Positions 23,037 to 32,986 of a stretch of 48,615 bases of DNA are shown piece by piece (positions within the stretch are counted from its first letter, which is position 1; every line of letters begins with the position of its first letter). The position numbers were made by a program, and so were the translations under genes. Source of the stretch: an uncultured Ruminococcus sp. (GTDB lineage: Bacteria; Bacillota; Clostridia; Oscillospirales; Acutalibacteraceae); the NCBI GenBank assembly GCA_902798755.1, contig CADBYC010000020.1, positions 1 through 48,615 of the forward strand. The letters are read 5' to 3'. The notes below the pieces were generated by a model that was not told where the DNA came from, did no database searches, and saw only the letters and a list, made by a program, of their open reading frames with translations.

Positions 23037-26000
23037 ATGGCAAAAAGAACAGATGTGAAGAAGGTACTTATCATCGGCTCGGGTCCGATCGTGATCGGTC
23101 AGGCTGCCGAGTTCGACTATGCGGGTACTCAGGCGTGTCTTGCGCTGAAAGAGGAAGGTTACGAGGTCATTCTTTGTAACTCTAACCCCGCTACCATCAT
23201 GACCGATACCCAGATCGCGGACAAGGTCTACATGGAGCCGCTCACCCTCGAGTATATCGCTAAGATCCTTCGCTATGAGCGCCCCGACGCGATCGTCCCC
23301 GGTATCGGCGGACAGACAGGTCTGAACCTCGCCATGCAGCTCGAGCGCAAGGGCATCCTCAAGGAGTGCGGCGTACAACTGCTCGGCACTTCCTCTGAGA
23401 GTATCGAACGCGCTGAGGACAGAGAGCTGTTCAAGGAAATGTGCGAATCGATCGGCGAGCCTGTCATTCCCTCCGAGATCACATACGATCTGGAAGAAGC
23501 GAAGAAAGCCGCTCAGGACATCGGTTATCCTGTCGTACTGCGCCCCGCGTTCACTCTCGGCGGTACAGGCGGCGGCTTTGCCAATAACGAAGAAGAGCTT
23601 GTCGAGATCGGCATGAACGCATTCAAGTTAAGCCCCGTTCATCAGGTCTTGATTGAAAAGTCCGTTAAGGGCTACAAAGAGATCGAGTTCGAGGTCATGC
23701 GTGACAGTAATGACACCGCCATCACCATCTGCGGCATGGAGAACGTCGATCCCGTCGGCGTCCATACGGGCGACAGTATCGTTGTCGCGCCGATCCTCTC
23801 CCTGAATGATAAAGATCTGAAAATGCTCAACGATTCCGCTATCAAGATCATTCGTGAGTTGAAGATTGAGGGTGGCTGTAACGTCCAGTTCGCGCTGAAC
23901 CCGACTTCCTCCGAGTATTATCTGATCGAGGTCAATCCCCGCGTTTCCCGTTCTTCCGCACTCGCTTCCAAGGCTTCGGGCTATCCGATCGCGAGAGTCA
24001 CTGCGAAGATCGCCATGGGAATGGCGCTTGAGGAGATCCCCGTCGCGGGCGGCACAGCGGCGATCGAGCCTTCTCTCGATTACATCGTCGCGAAGTTCCC
24101 GCGTTTCCCGTTCGATAAATTCGCCGACGCTCCCAACACCCTCGGTACTCAGATGAAGGCGACCGGCGAGGTCATGGGTATCGGCTCCACGCTTGAAGAA
24201 TGCTGTCTGAAATCCGTCCGCTCTCTCGAGACAGGCGTGTGCCACTTCCATCTTGCAAAGTTCGACAGCTTCACTGACGACGAGCTGTTCGAGTATATCA
24301 AGGAATTCAAGGACGATAACGTCTATGCTGTCTTTGAACTTCTCCGCCGCGGCGCTTCGATCGAGAAGCTCCACGATGTCACCATGATCACCGAGCTGTT
24401 CCTCGAGTCGTTCAAGAAGATCGTTGACATGGAGAGTACCTTAAAGGCGAACAAGGGCGATGTCGAGACCCTCAAAGCCGCTAAGATCATGGGCTTCTCC
24501 GATGAATATATTTCCACTCTCTGGGAAACTCCCGAGATCGATATCTACAATACCAGAAAAGCAAACGGGATCACGCCCATCTTCAAGATGGTCGATACCT
24601 TACATACGGGCAAGTACATCGCTTACCTCTATTCTTCCTACACAGGCGAGAACGCTTCCCGCCTGACCGACAAGAAGAAAATTATCGTCCTCGGTGCGGG
24701 CCCCATCCGTATCGGTCAGGGCGTTGAGTTCGACTACAGTACCGTCCACGCGGTACAGACCATCCGTCGTGCGGGTTATGAAGCGATCATCATCAATAAC
24801 AACCCCGAAACCGTTTCCACCGACTATACCACCGCCGACAAGCTCTATTTTGAGCCCCTCACTCCCGAGGACGTCATGGCGATCATCGACTTTGAACAGC
24901 CCGAGGGCGTTATCGCTTCCTTAGGTGGTCAGACCGCGATCAACCTCGCTCAGCCGCTGATGGACAGAGGCGTGAAGATCATCGGTACAGACTGTGCCGC
25001 GATCGAAAGAGCCGAGAACCGCGATAGCTTCAACGCGATCATCAAGGAGCTCGGTATCCCGCAGCCCGCGGGCAAGGCTGTTACCTCTATCGAAGAAGGC
25101 GTAGTGGCTGCCGCAGAGATCGGCTATCCCGTGCTCGTTCGTCCGTCCTTTGTCCTCGGCGGTCGTGCCATGCAGATCGTTTCAAAGGAAGAAGATTTAC
25201 GCCACTATCTGAAAACTGCTGTTGAAATAGATGAAGACAAGCCTGTTCTGGTAGATAAATACATCATGGGTAAAGAGGTCGAGGTCGACGCGATCTGTGA
25301 CGGCGTAGACGTATTCGTGCCCGGTATCATGGAGCTAGTCGAGCGTACCGGCGTACATTCGGGCGACTCTATCTCCGTTTATCCCTCTTTCTCTATCTCC
25401 GACAAGGTCAAGGGCATTATCTTACAGTACGCAAAGAAACTCGGTAAAGCCATCGGCATTATCGGTCTGTATAATATCCAGTTCATCGTTGACGAAAACG
25501 ACGATGTTTACATTATCGAAGTCAATCCGCGTTCTTCCAGAACCGTTCCGTTCCTCTCTAAGTCTACCGGTTACTCCCTTGCGGACATCGCGACCGAGGT
25601 CATTCTCGGCAAGTCGCTGAAAGAGCAGGGAATCTTCCAGCTTTATCCCGAGGAGAAGAAGCGCTACTATGTCAAAGTCCCGGTATTCTCCTTCCAGAAG
25701 ATCAAGGGTCTTGACGCTTATCTCTCTCCCGAAATGAAGTCTACAGGCGAAGCGATCGGCTACGATAAAAAGCTGTCCAGAGCCATGTACAAGGCGCTCG
25801 TCGCGGCAGGCACCAAGGTGCAGAACTACGGTACCGTTATTGTCACCCTTGCCGACGAGGATAAGGAAGAAGCGATCCCGCTCGTCAGAAGATTCTACAA
25901 CCTCGGCTTCAATATCGAAGCGACCGACCTGACCGCAAAGGTCATGCGTGGCAAGATCAGCGAGGGCAGCACCGAGATCCTCGACGCGATCCGCGCAGGC

Positions 26001-26183
26001 TACGTCAGCTACGTCATCAACACTCGCGCCATCATGTCGGGCGTGCACTATGAGGACGGCACCGCGATCCGCCAGACGGCTGTCGAGAACGGCGTGACCA
26101 TCTTCACATCCTTAGATACCGTCCGCGTTCTGCTCGACGTCCTCGAGGAGACCACGCTGACGATCTCGACAATCGACGCTTAA
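23037..26183 (+). CDS. carB: Carbamoyl-phosphate synthase large subunit
   Basis: 1048 residues. Makes carbamoyl phosphate from bicarbonate, ammonia and two ATP. Two homologous halves are clear: the N-terminal carboxyphosphate half begins KVLIIGSGPIVIGQAAEFDY and the second, carbamate-phosphorylating half begins IIVLGAGPIRIGQGVEFDY (about residue 547). Each carries an ATP-grasp fold (VNPRVSRSSALASKA, VNPRSSRTVPFLSKS). A C-terminal MGS-type allosteric domain fills about 920-1048. The length is normal. The small glutaminase subunit CarA is not next to it nor elsewhere in the window, so ammonia must come from a CarA encoded elsewhere. GGGAGG precedes the ATG. A GGCGG/CCGCC hairpin lies at 23002-23016 in the gap from pyrC. 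Confidence 0.97.
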   Translation: MAKRTDVKKVLIIGSGPIVIGQAAEFDYAGTQACLALKEEGYEVILCNSNPATIMTDTQIADKVYMEPLTLEYIAKILRYERPDAIVPGIGGQTGLNLAMQLERKGILKECGVQLLGTSSESIERAEDRELFKEMCESIGEPVIPSEITYDLEEAKKAAQDIGYPVVLRPAFTLGGTGGGFANNEEELVEIGMNAFKLSPVHQVLIEKSVKGYKEIEFEVMRDSNDTAITICGMENVDPVGVHTGDSIVVAPILSLNDKDLKMLNDSAIKIIRELKIEGGCNVQFALNPTSSEYYLIEVNPRVSRSSALASKASGYPIARVTAKIAMGMALEEIPVAGGTAAIEPSLDYIVAKFPRFPFDKFADAPNTLGTQMKATGEVMGIGSTLEECCLKSVRSLETGVCHFHLAKFDSFTDDELFEYIKEFKDDNVYAVFELLRRGASIEKLHDVTMITELFLESFKKIVDMESTLKANKGDVETLKAAKIMGFSDEYISTLWETPEIDIYNTRKANGITPIFKMVDTLHTGKYIAYLYSSYTGENASRLTDKKKIIVLGAGPIRIGQGVEFDYSTVHAVQTIRRAGYEAIIINNNPETVSTDYTTADKLYFEPLTPEDVMAIIDFEQPEGVIASLGGQTAINLAQPLMDRGVKIIGTDCAAIERAENRDSFNAIIKELGIPQPAGKAVTSIEEGVVAAAEIGYPVLVRPSFVLGGRAMQIVSKEEDLRHYLKTAVEIDEDKPVLVDKYIMGKEVEVDAICDGVDVFVPGIMELVERTGVHSGDSISVYPSFSISDKVKGIILQYAKKLGKAIGIIGLYNIQFIVDENDDVYIIEVNPRSSRTVPFLSKSTGYSLADIATEVILGKSLKEQGIFQLYPEEKKRYYVKVPVFSFQKIKGLDAYLSPEMKSTGEAIGYDKKLSRAMYKALVAAGTKVQNYGTVIVTLADEDKEEAIPLVRRFYNLGFNIEATDLTAKVMRGKISEGSTEILDAIRAGYVSYVINTRAIMSGVHYEDGTAIRQTAVENGVTIFTSLDTVRVLLDVLEETTLTISTIDA

Positions 26184-26246
26184 ACGAACCTGATCTCTGT
26201 TGCCGCTATCGGCAGTTATCATAAGAATCCTTTCATGAGGTGAAGT

Positions 26247-26981
26247 ATGCAAGATACCATTTTTACCATCATTGAAAACAAAATCATTGCAAAGGACGTT
26301 TATAAAATGCTCCTGCGCGGCGATACCTCGGCAATCAAAAACGCCGGGGAATTCGTCAATATACAGCTCGACGGCTTCTACCTGCGCCGACCGATCTCCG
26401 TCTGTGACGTCGAGGGCGATGTCCTCACCCTGATCTACAAGGTCGTCGGCAAGGGTACCGAAGCCATGAGCAAAATGACCGAGGGCACTGATTTGCAAGT
26501 CATGACAGGGCTAGGCAACGGCTATGATCTCTCCCTCTCCGGCGACAGCCCTCTGCTGGTCGGCGGCGGCGTAGGCGTACCGCCTATGTACCTGCTTGCC
26601 AAAAGATTGCTGGCACAGGGCAAGCGCGTTTTCGTTGTACTCGGCTTCAATACCGCCGACGAGGTCTTTTATGAAGAGGAGTTCAAGGCGCTTGGTTGTG
26701 ACGTGACTGTCACGACCGTTGACGGCTCTCACGGTGTCAAGGGCTTTGTCACCGACGCATTGCCCGAAGCGTATACCTATTTCTATACCTGCGGACCGAT
26801 GCCGATGTTCCGGGCTTTGAACAAGGCGGTCAAGACCTCGGGACAGTTCAGTTTTGAAGAGCGTATGGGCTGCGGCTTCGGTGCCTGCATGGGCTGTTCC
26901 TGCAAGACCCTCTTCGGTAACAAACGTATCTGCAAAGACGGCCCCGTGCTGAAAAAGGAGGAGATCATATGGGCAGACTGA
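26247..26981 (+). CDS. pyrK: Dihydroorotate dehydrogenase B, electron-transfer subunit
   Basis: 244 residues. FAD and [2Fe-2S] subunit that passes electrons from dihydroorotate oxidation to NAD. A flavin-binding motif (RRPISVCDV) and a nucleotide-binding GGGVGVPPMYLLAKRL are present. The four cluster cysteines are C209, C214, C217 and C229 (C-x4-C-x2-C-x11-C). It overlaps pyrD by 13 bp, as expected for subunits of one complex. Its presence identifies the partner as a class 1B enzyme using NAD rather than fumarate or quinone. Confidence 0.95.
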   Translation: MQDTIFTIIENKIIAKDVYKMLLRGDTSAIKNAGEFVNIQLDGFYLRRPISVCDVEGDVLTLIYKVVGKGTEAMSKMTEGTDLQVMTGLGNGYDLSLSGDSPLLVGGGVGVPPMYLLAKRLLAQGKRVFVVLGFNTADEVFYEEEFKALGCDVTVTTVDGSHGVKGFVTDALPEAYTYFYTCGPMPMFRALNKAVKTSGQFSFEERMGCGFGACMGCSCKTLFGNKRICKDGPVLKKEEIIWAD

Positions 26982-27886
26982 GTGTGAATCTCTGCGGGAT
27001 CGAAATGGACAACCCTGTCATTCCCGCTTCCGGCACCTTTGGCTATGGTTATGAGTTCGCCGAGATCTACGATATCAATTGTCTGGGTACTTTCTCTTTC
27101 AAGGGCACGACCCGCGATCCCCGTTTCGGCAATCCCACCCCGCGTATCGCGGAGTGCACTGCGGGCATGATCAATGCCGTCGGACTTCAGAATCCCGGCG
27201 TCGATAAGGTCATCGCAGAGGAACTTCCCAAGCTCAAACAGTGCTTCCATAAGCCCGTGATGGCGAATGTCAGCGGCTTTTCGATCGAAGATTACGCCTA
27301 CACCTGCGCGCTCCTTGATAAAGAGGAGCAGGTCGGCTGGCTCGAGGTCAACGTCAGTTGTCCTAACGTCCACGGCGGCGGCATGAGCTTCGGCACTGAC
27401 CCGCAGGCGGCGGCAGAGGTCACCAGAGCCGTCAAAGCCGTGACGACAAAGCCCGTCATCGTCAAGCTCAGTCCAAACGTCACCGATATCGTATCGATCG
27501 CCAAGGCGTGTGAAGCCGCTGGCGCAGACGGTATCAGCCTGATCAACACCCTGCTCGGTATGCGCATCGATCTTCGGACAAAAAAGCCGATCATCAAGAA
27601 TACGATGGGCGGCTTCTCAGGCCCCGCGATCTTCCCCGTAGCGCTGAGAATGGTCTATCAGGTGGCTCACGCGGTGAGTATCCCCGTCGTCGGCATGGGC
27701 GGCGTGAGCACCGCCGAGGACGTGATCGAAATGATGCTTGCGGGCGCTTTGGCTGTTGAAGTCGGCGCACAGAATTTAGTCGATCCCATGGCGTGTAAGA
27801 AGATCATCGACGATCTTCCCGCCGTCATGGATAAATTTAACATCAAAAATTTACAGGATATCATAGGAGGGGTACAGAATGGGTAA
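26969..27886 (+). CDS. pyrD: Dihydroorotate dehydrogenase B, catalytic subunit
   Basis: 305 residues. FMN enzyme that oxidises dihydroorotate to orotate, working with PyrK. Class 1 features: catalytic cysteine C131 in EVNVSCPNVHGGG, substrate-binding NAVGLQNPG, the KLSPNVTDI segment and a C-terminal phosphate-binding MGGVSTAEDVIEMMLAGA. Start ATG behind AAAGGAGGAG inside the pyrK end. It overlaps pyrF by 8 bp. Length typical. Confidence 0.97.
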   Translation: MGRLSVNLCGIEMDNPVIPASGTFGYGYEFAEIYDINCLGTFSFKGTTRDPRFGNPTPRIAECTAGMINAVGLQNPGVDKVIAEELPKLKQCFHKPVMANVSGFSIEDYAYTCALLDKEEQVGWLEVNVSCPNVHGGGMSFGTDPQAAAEVTRAVKAVTTKPVIVKLSPNVTDIVSIAKACEAAGADGISLINTLLGMRIDLRTKKPIIKNTMGGFSGPAIFPVALRMVYQVAHAVSIPVVGMGGVSTAEDVIEMMLAGALAVEVGAQNLVDPMACKKIIDDLPAVMDKFNIKNLQDIIGGVQNG

Positions 27887-28583
27887 GGACGTTATCGTAG
27901 CCTGCGACTTTTCCAGCGCGGAAGCTACCTTCAACTTCCTCGACAAGTTCGAGAACGAATCACGCAAGCCGTTCGTCAAGATCGGCATGGAGCTGTATTA
28001 CGCGGAGGGTCCCGCTATCGTGCGCGAGATCAAGCGCCGCGGTCACAAGATCTTCCTTGACTTAAAGCTCCACGATATCCCCAATACCGTCATGAAAGCA
28101 ATGCGCGTCCTGTCTGATCTCGATGTAGATATCACCAACCTCCACGCCGCGGGCACCAAGGCGATGATGAAGGCGGCGCTCGAGGGACTCACCCGCGCGG
28201 ACGGTACCAGACCGCTTCTGATCGCCGTCACCCAGCTGACCTCTACCGACCAGCAGGCGATGGAAAACGACCTGCTGATCAAAGAACCCATCGATCAGGT
28301 CGTCATGCACTATGCGAAGAACGCGATGGAATGCGGTCTCGACGGCGTTGTATGCTCACCTCTCGAAGCGGGCAAGGTACACGATACCTGCGGGCACAGC
28401 TTTTTGACCGTTACCCCCGGCGTTCGTTTCGCTGATGGTGACATCGGCGACCAAAAGCGCGTTATGACCCCGAAAGCGGCGAAAGAGATCGGCTCCGATT
28501 ATATCGTCGTCGGCAGACCGATCACCGCGGCGGACGATCCCGTAGCGGCATATAGAAGATGTGTAGAAGAATTTGTTGGATAA
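27879..28583 (+). CDS. pyrF: Orotidine 5'-phosphate decarboxylase
   Basis: 234 residues. Last step to UMP. The catalytic motif DLKLHDIPNT has D61, K63 and D66. The phosphate-binding end is VVGRPITAADDPVAAY, and TPGVRFADGD precedes it. Type 1 family, normal length. It starts within pyrD (8-bp overlap) behind GGAGGGG. A repeat element separates it from pyrE. Confidence 0.97.
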   Translation: MGKDVIVACDFSSAEATFNFLDKFENESRKPFVKIGMELYYAEGPAIVREIKRRGHKIFLDLKLHDIPNTVMKAMRVLSDLDVDITNLHAAGTKAMMKAALEGLTRADGTRPLLIAVTQLTSTDQQAMENDLLIKEPIDQVVMHYAKNAMECGLDGVVCSPLEAGKVHDTCGHSFLTVTPGVRFADGDIGDQKRVMTPKAAKEIGSDYIVVGRPITAADDPVAAYRRCVEEFVG

Positions 28584-28590
28584 TGCGAAA

Positions 28591-28743
28591 GGTTCCCTTT
28601 CCTAAGGGAGCTGTCACCGCAGGTGACTGAGGGTTGATACAGCGCACATCATAGGACTTTATGGATGATATGATGTCTCGTCGAACGGAACGACCCTCCG
28701 AGCTTGCATTACGGCGAGTCCGCCTCCCTTAGAAAAAGGAGGC
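28591..28743. repeat. MITE-like element between pyrF and pyrE
   Basis: Terminal inverted repeats CCCTTTCCTAAGGGAG (28595-28610) and CTCCCTTAGAAAAAGG (28724-28739), with inner partners GAGGGTTG and CGACCCTC. There is no ORF. It is the same family as 39822-39946. It leaves the AAAGGAG of pyrE intact just downstream. Confidence 0.7.
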
Positions 28744-28767
28744 TCAGAAAGGAGTATATTAATTAGT

Positions 28768-29412
28768 ATGGAACTGAATATTAAGATCGCGAAAGATTTA
28801 TTAAAGATAAAGGCGGTATTCTTCCGCCCCGAAGAGCCGTTCACCTGGGCGAGCGGCATCAAAAGCCCCGTTTATTGCGACAACCGCCTCACCCTCTCGG
28901 ATAAGGACGTCCGTACCGACGTTGAAGAGGGCTTGGCTGAGCTGATCAAAGAGAATTACCCCGAAGCGGAAGTGCTGATGGGCACCTCCACGGCGGGTAT
29001 CGCTCACGCCGCCATCACCGCTCACATCATGGGTCTGCCGATGGGCTATGTCCGTTCGGGTCACAAGGATCACGGCAGACAAAACCAGATCGAGGGCAGA
29101 CTCGAAAAGGGTCAGAAGGTCGTCGTCGTAGAGGATCTGATCTCCACAGGCGGCTCCGTGCTCGAGGTCGTCGACGTCCTGCGCGAAGCGGGCGCCGAGG
29201 TGCTCGGCATCGTGTCCATCTTCACCTACGGCATGCAGAAGGGTCTCGACCGTCTTGCCGCCGCTGATGTAAAGAACATCTCCCTTACTAACTTCGACGT
29301 GATCGCGCAGGTCGCTGCCGAGGACGGCTACATCAAGGCCGAGGACGTCGAAAGACTTATCAAATTCCGCAACAACCCCTCTGACGAGAGCTGGATCGGA
29401 GCACAGGCATGA
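28768..29412 (+). CDS. pyrE: Orotate phosphoribosyltransferase
   Basis: 214 residues. Transfers ribose phosphate from PRPP to orotate. The PRPP loop [12 protein letters not shown] lies at about 119-130 with E122/D123, and [11 protein letters not shown] and [10 protein letters not shown] carry the flexible-loop residues. AAAGGAG lies about 13 nt before the ATG, which is long but workable. It overlaps pyrB by 4 bp (ATGA). Confidence 0.96.
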   Translation: MELNIKIAKDLLKIKAVFFRPEEPFTWASGIKSPVYCDNRLTLSDKDVRTDVEEGLAELIKENYPEAEVLMGTSTAGIAHAAITAHIMGLPMGYVRSGHKDHGRQNQIEGRLEKGQKVVVVEDLISTGGSVLEVVDVLREAGAEVLGIVSIFTYGMQKGLDRLAAADVKNISLTNFDVIAQVAAEDGYIKAEDVERLIKFRNNPSDESWIGAQA

Positions 29413-30332
29413 GAAGCGTACTCGATATCGTCGATCTTTCGGTCGAAGAACTCGACGAGCTGATGAAAACTGCCTGCGACATCATCGACGATCCCGAAAA
29501 GTATCAGGAGGTTTGCAGACATAAGAAGCTCGCGACCCTGTTCTTTGAGCCCTCCACCCGCACCCGCCTGAGCTTTGAGGCGGCAATGTACGAGCTGGGC
29601 GGCAACGTGATCTCCGTGTCCTCCGCCGGTGCAAGCTCCGCCGCTAAAGGTGAGAGCGTTGCCGATACCGCCAAGACCGTTTCCTGCTACGCGGACATCA
29701 TCGCTATGCGCCACCCGAAAGAGGGCGCTGCGATGGTAGCGGCGCGCGCGGCTTCTATCCCTGTCATCAACGCGGGCGACGGCGGTCATAATCACCCCAC
29801 CCAGACCCTCGCCGATCTTCTCACCATCTATCGTGAAAAGGGTCATATGGGCAACCTCACCATCGGTCTTTGCGGCGATTTGAAATTCGGCAGGACTGTC
29901 CATTCTCTGATCAACGCGATGTCGCGTTATGAGAATGTGAAGTTTGTTCTTATTTCTCCTGAAGAATTAAAAGTTCCGAGCTATGTCAAAAAGGACGTCC
30001 TCCAGCGCAACCGTATCCCGTATATCCAGACCACCGATCTCGAGGGCGTCATCTCTCAGCTCGATATCCTCTATATGACGCGCGTCCAGCGCGAGCGCTT
30101 CTTCAACGAGGAGGATTACCTGCGCTTAAAGGACAGCTACATCCTCACCCCGCAGAAGCTTCTGAACGCCAAAGAAGACCTGTGCATCATGCACCCTCTG
30201 CCGCGTGTCAATGAGATCTCCATCGCCATCGACGACGATCCCCGCGCCTGCTACTTCAAGCAGGTCGCAAACGGCAAGTATATGCGCATGGCGCTGATCT
30301 TAAAACTCTTGAAGGAGGCGGGAACTATATGA
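29409..30332 (+). CDS. pyrB: Aspartate carbamoyltransferase, catalytic subunit
   Basis: 307 residues. Condenses carbamoyl phosphate with aspartate. The carbamoyl-phosphate motif [12 protein letters not shown] has S49, T50, R51, T52 and R53. [12 protein letters not shown] and [12 protein letters not shown] (H262) complete the site. Translationally coupled to pyrE upstream and pyrI downstream by 4-bp overlaps, so the holoenzyme is probably the allosteric B6I6-type complex. Confidence 0.97.
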   Translation: MRSVLDIVDLSVEELDELMKTACDIIDDPEKYQEVCRHKKLATLFFEPSTRTRLSFEAAMYELGGNVISVSSAGASSAAKGESVADTAKTVSCYADIIAMRHPKEGAAMVAARAASIPVINAGDGGHNHPTQTLADLLTIYREKGHMGNLTIGLCGDLKFGRTVHSLINAMSRYENVKFVLISPEELKVPSYVKKDVLQRNRIPYIQTTDLEGVISQLDILYMTRVQRERFFNEEDYLRLKDSYILTPQKLLNAKEDLCIMHPLPRVNEISIAIDDDPRACYFKQVANGKYMRMALILKLLKEAGTI

Positions 30333-30754
30333 ATATCGATTCCATCCGGGACGGCATCGTGATCGACCACATCACCGCGGGCCGCGGTATGCGGCTGTAT
30401 GAGCTGTTGGGGCTCGACGACCTCGACTGCTCTGTTGCGATCATCAAGAATGTTACCTCCAAGAAGATGGGGAAGAAGGATATCATCAAGATTGATTCCG
30501 CTACCCACATCAACATGGATGTCATCGGCTTTGTTGATCCTCAGGCGACCGTCAACATCATTCGCGACGGCGAGCTAAAGCGCAAGCGCTGTATCGAAAT
30601 GCCGAAGGAGCTGACGAACGTCATCAAGTGTATGAATCCCCGCTGTATCACGACGACAGAACAGGAGCTCGACCACGTGTTCCGTCTGACTGACCGAGAG
30701 AATAAAATTTACCGCTGTATTTACTGCGAAACCAAAGCTGAAAGGAAATACTGA
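30329..30754 (+). CDS. pyrI: Aspartate carbamoyltransferase, regulatory subunit
   Basis: 141 residues. Binds nucleotide effectors and joins catalytic trimers. The zinc-binding cysteines are C101, C106, C130 and C133, with the same spacing as in E. coli PyrI (x4, x23, x2). The N-terminal allosteric domain contains [20 protein letters not shown]. It overlaps pyrB by 4 bp and ends 2 bp before guaB. Confidence 0.96.
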   Translation: MNIDSIRDGIVIDHITAGRGMRLYELLGLDDLDCSVAIIKNVTSKKMGKKDIIKIDSATHINMDVIGFVDPQATVNIIRDGELKRKRCIEMPKELTNVIKCMNPRCITTTEQELDHVFRLTDRENKIYRCIYCETKAERKY

Positions 30755-30756
30755 TC

Positions 30757-32262
30757 ATGGCAACTTTTATCAATGAACCTGCCCATACTTTTAACGAATA
30801 TCTGCTGATCCCGGGCTACTCGTCCTCCGAGTGTATTCCCGCGAACGTTACTCTCAAGACCCCGCTCGTCAAGTACAAGAAGGGCGAAGAGAGCGCTATC
30901 ACCATGAATATCCCGCTCGTTTCCGCCATCATGCAGGCGGTCTCGGGCGACCGTCTTGCCGTTGCGCTCGCTACCCAAGGCGGCGTGAGCTTCATCTACG
31001 GCTCCCAGTCCGTCGAGGACGAGGCGGCGATGGTCAAGAGAGCGAAAAGCTATAAGGCAGGCTTTGTCCAGAGCGATTCCAACATCAGCCCTGACGCGAC
31101 CCTTGCCGACGTCATCGCGTTGACCGAGCGCACCGGTCACTCTACCCTTGCTGTCACCGAGGGCGGCAAGCCCGACGGCAAGCTCCTCGGCGTTGTCACC
31201 AGCCGTGACTACCGTATCAGCCGTATGGATAAGTCTGAGAAGGTCGAGTCTTTCATGACTCCCTTTGATAAGCTGATCTACGCTTATGAGGGCGCTACCC
31301 TTTCCGAGTGCAACGATATCATCTGGGATCACAAGCTCAATTCCCTGCCCGTTATCACCAAGGACGGCAGAATGAGATATTTCGTATTCCGCAAGGACTA
31401 CGACAGCCATAAAGCGAACCCCGACGAGCTGCTCGACGAGCACAAGCGCTATGTCGTCGGCGCGGGTATCAACACCCGCGACTACGCCGAGCGTGTCCCC
31501 GCCTTGATCGAAGCGGGCGCCGACGTGCTTTGCATCGATTCCTCCGAGGGCTTTTCCGAGTGGCAGAAGCTCACCATCGACTGGATCCGCGAGCATTACG
31601 GCGACACCGTTAAGGTAGGCGCGGGCAATGTCGTTGACGCTGAGGGCTTCCGTTATCTTGCTGACTGCGGCGCCGACTTCATCAAGGTCGGTATCGGCGG
31701 CGGCTCCATCTGTATCACCCGGGAGACCAAGGGTATCGGCCGCGGCCAGGCTACCGCGCTGATCGAGGTCTGCGCCGAGAGAGATAAGTATTTTGAAGAA
31801 ACAGGCGTATATATTCCCGTCTGCTCCGACGGCGGTATCGTATACGATCACCATATCACCCTCGCCCTCGCGATGGGCGCCGACTTCATCATGCTGGGCA
31901 GATATTTCGCCCGCTTTGATGAAAGCCCGTCCAATAAGGTCTCTATCAACGGCACCTACTATAAAGAGTATTGGGGCGAAGGCTCCCAGCGTGCACGTAA
32001 CTGGCAACGCTACGACCTCGGCGGCGACAAGAAGCTCAGCTTCGAAGAGGGCGTCGATTCCCTCGTGCCGTACGCAGGTCCTCTGAAGGACAACGTCGCG
32101 TTGTCGCTCTCCAAGGTAAAGTCCACCATGTGCAACTGCGGCGCGCTGACTATTCGTGAATTACAGCAGAAAGCGAAGCTGACCCTCGTGTCCGCTACCT
32201 CTATCGTCGAGGGCGGCGCGCACGACGTTATCCAGAAGGATAAAAGCTCAGCGATGAAATAA
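30757..32262 (+). CDS. guaB: IMP dehydrogenase
   Basis: 501 residues. Oxidises IMP to XMP, the committed step to GMP. A TIM-barrel enzyme with the catalytic cysteine C319 in [24 protein letters not shown] pair is inserted at about 95-225 ([34 protein letters not shown]). The catalytic loop reads GGGSICITR rather than the commoner GPGSICTTR, a variant that keeps the cysteine. AAAGGAAA precedes the ATG. It lies between the pyrimidine and purine genes, only 2 bp after pyrI, so it is co-transcribed with pyr genes. Confidence 0.93.
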   Translation: MATFINEPAHTFNEYLLIPGYSSSECIPANVTLKTPLVKYKKGEESAITMNIPLVSAIMQAVSGDRLAVALATQGGVSFIYGSQSVEDEAAMVKRAKSYKAGFVQSDSNISPDATLADVIALTERTGHSTLAVTEGGKPDGKLLGVVTSRDYRISRMDKSEKVESFMTPFDKLIYAYEGATLSECNDIIWDHKLNSLPVITKDGRMRYFVFRKDYDSHKANPDELLDEHKRYVVGAGINTRDYAERVPALIEAGADVLCIDSSEGFSEWQKLTIDWIREHYGDTVKVGAGNVVDAEGFRYLADCGADFIKVGIGGGSICITRETKGIGRGQATALIEVCAERDKYFEETGVYIPVCSDGGIVYDHHITLALAMGADFIMLGRYFARFDESPSNKVSINGTYYKEYWGEGSQRARNWQRYDLGGDKKLSFEEGVDSLVPYAGPLKDNVALSLSKVKSTMCNCGALTIRELQQKAKLTLVSATSIVEGGAHDVIQKDKSSAMK

Positions 32263-32266
32263 AATC

Positions 32267-32314
32267 GTAGGGACGGTCATTGACCGTCCGCGGACGAGCA
32301 ATGCTCGTCCCTAC
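32267..32314. repeat. Short palindromic element between guaB and purE
   Basis: Ends GTAGGGACG (32267-32275) and CGTCCCTAC (32306-32314). It consists of two hairpins, GGACGGTC/GACCGTCC and GGACGAGC/GCTCGTCC. Same family as 38439-38542, which carries the second hairpin in reverse orientation. Confidence 0.7.
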
Positions 32315-32335
32315 AAAAACCGGAGGTATATGAAT

Positions 32336-32824
32336 ATGAAAAAAGTCGGAATCATCATGGGCTCTGACAGCGATCTGCCGATCGTCAAAAAGGCGACCGA
32401 TATGCTCTCGACCCTCGACATTCCCTTTGAGGTACACGTTTATTCCGCTCACAGAACACCTGTCGAAGCGCGTGACTTTGCGCTGAACGCCCGCAAAAAC
32501 GGCTTCGGCGTACTGATCGCCGCGGCAGGCATGGCGGCTCACCTCGCGGGCGCGATCGCCGCGAACACCACCCTGCCCGTCATCGGTATCCCCTGCAAGG
32601 GAGGTATGATGGACGGTCTGGACGCGCTTTTGTCCACCGTACAGATGCCCACGGGTATCCCTGTCGCGACCGTCGCCCTGAACGGCGCGGCGAACGCGGC
32701 GCTTTTGGCGGCGCAGATCATCGCCGTCGAGGACGCGGACCTTGCCGCAAAGCTCGACGCAAAACGTGCGTCCGACGCGGCAGTCGTTTTAGAGAAAGAT
32801 AAAGGAATCTCAGAGAGATTATAA
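32336..32824 (+). CDS. purE: N5-carboxyaminoimidazole ribonucleotide mutase
   Basis: 162 residues. Converts N5-CAIR to CAIR. Conserved [12 protein letters not shown] near the N-terminus, SAHRTP (H39) and the glycine-rich [15 protein letters not shown]. Two ATGs are possible; the second (32336) sits 9 nt behind GGAGG and is preferred over the one at 32330, which is too close. Class I length. No purK is next to it. Confidence 0.95.
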   Translation: MKKVGIIMGSDSDLPIVKKATDMLSTLDIPFEVHVYSAHRTPVEARDFALNARKNGFGVLIAAAGMAAHLAGAIAANTTLPVIGIPCKGGMMDGLDALLSTVQMPTGIPVATVALNGAANAALLAAQIIAVEDADLAAKLDAKRASDAAVVLEKDKGISERL

Positions 32825-32827
32825 TGT

Positions 32828-32973
32828 AGTTAGGAGTGAGAAGTGAGGAGTGAGGAGTTTGAAATTTGTGCCGACGTTTTGTATTGACGGTAAGTATTGG
32901 TACGAATCACAAATGGGTGTGGGTAAAGCTCGTTATCAACTCCTAATTCCTAACTCCTAACTCCTAATTAAAT
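32828..32973. repeat. MITE-like element between purE and purF
   Basis: Long arms built of near-repeats (AGTTAGGAGTGAGAAGTGAG..., 32828-32860, and AACTCCTAATTCCTAACTCC..., 32938-32970) surround a unique core. The core motif TGGGTGTGGGTAAAGC (32914-32929) recurs as TGGGTGTGGGCGAAGC at 36285-36300. There is no ORF. Confidence 0.65.
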
Positions 32974-32986
32974 TGGGAGGTATATC

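Noticed and set aside
23628-24374. Long open frames antisense to carB and to other nucleotide synthesis genes
   Set aside because: They are a side effect of the strong C/G third-position bias of the sense genes. They lack ribosome sites and conserved motifs.
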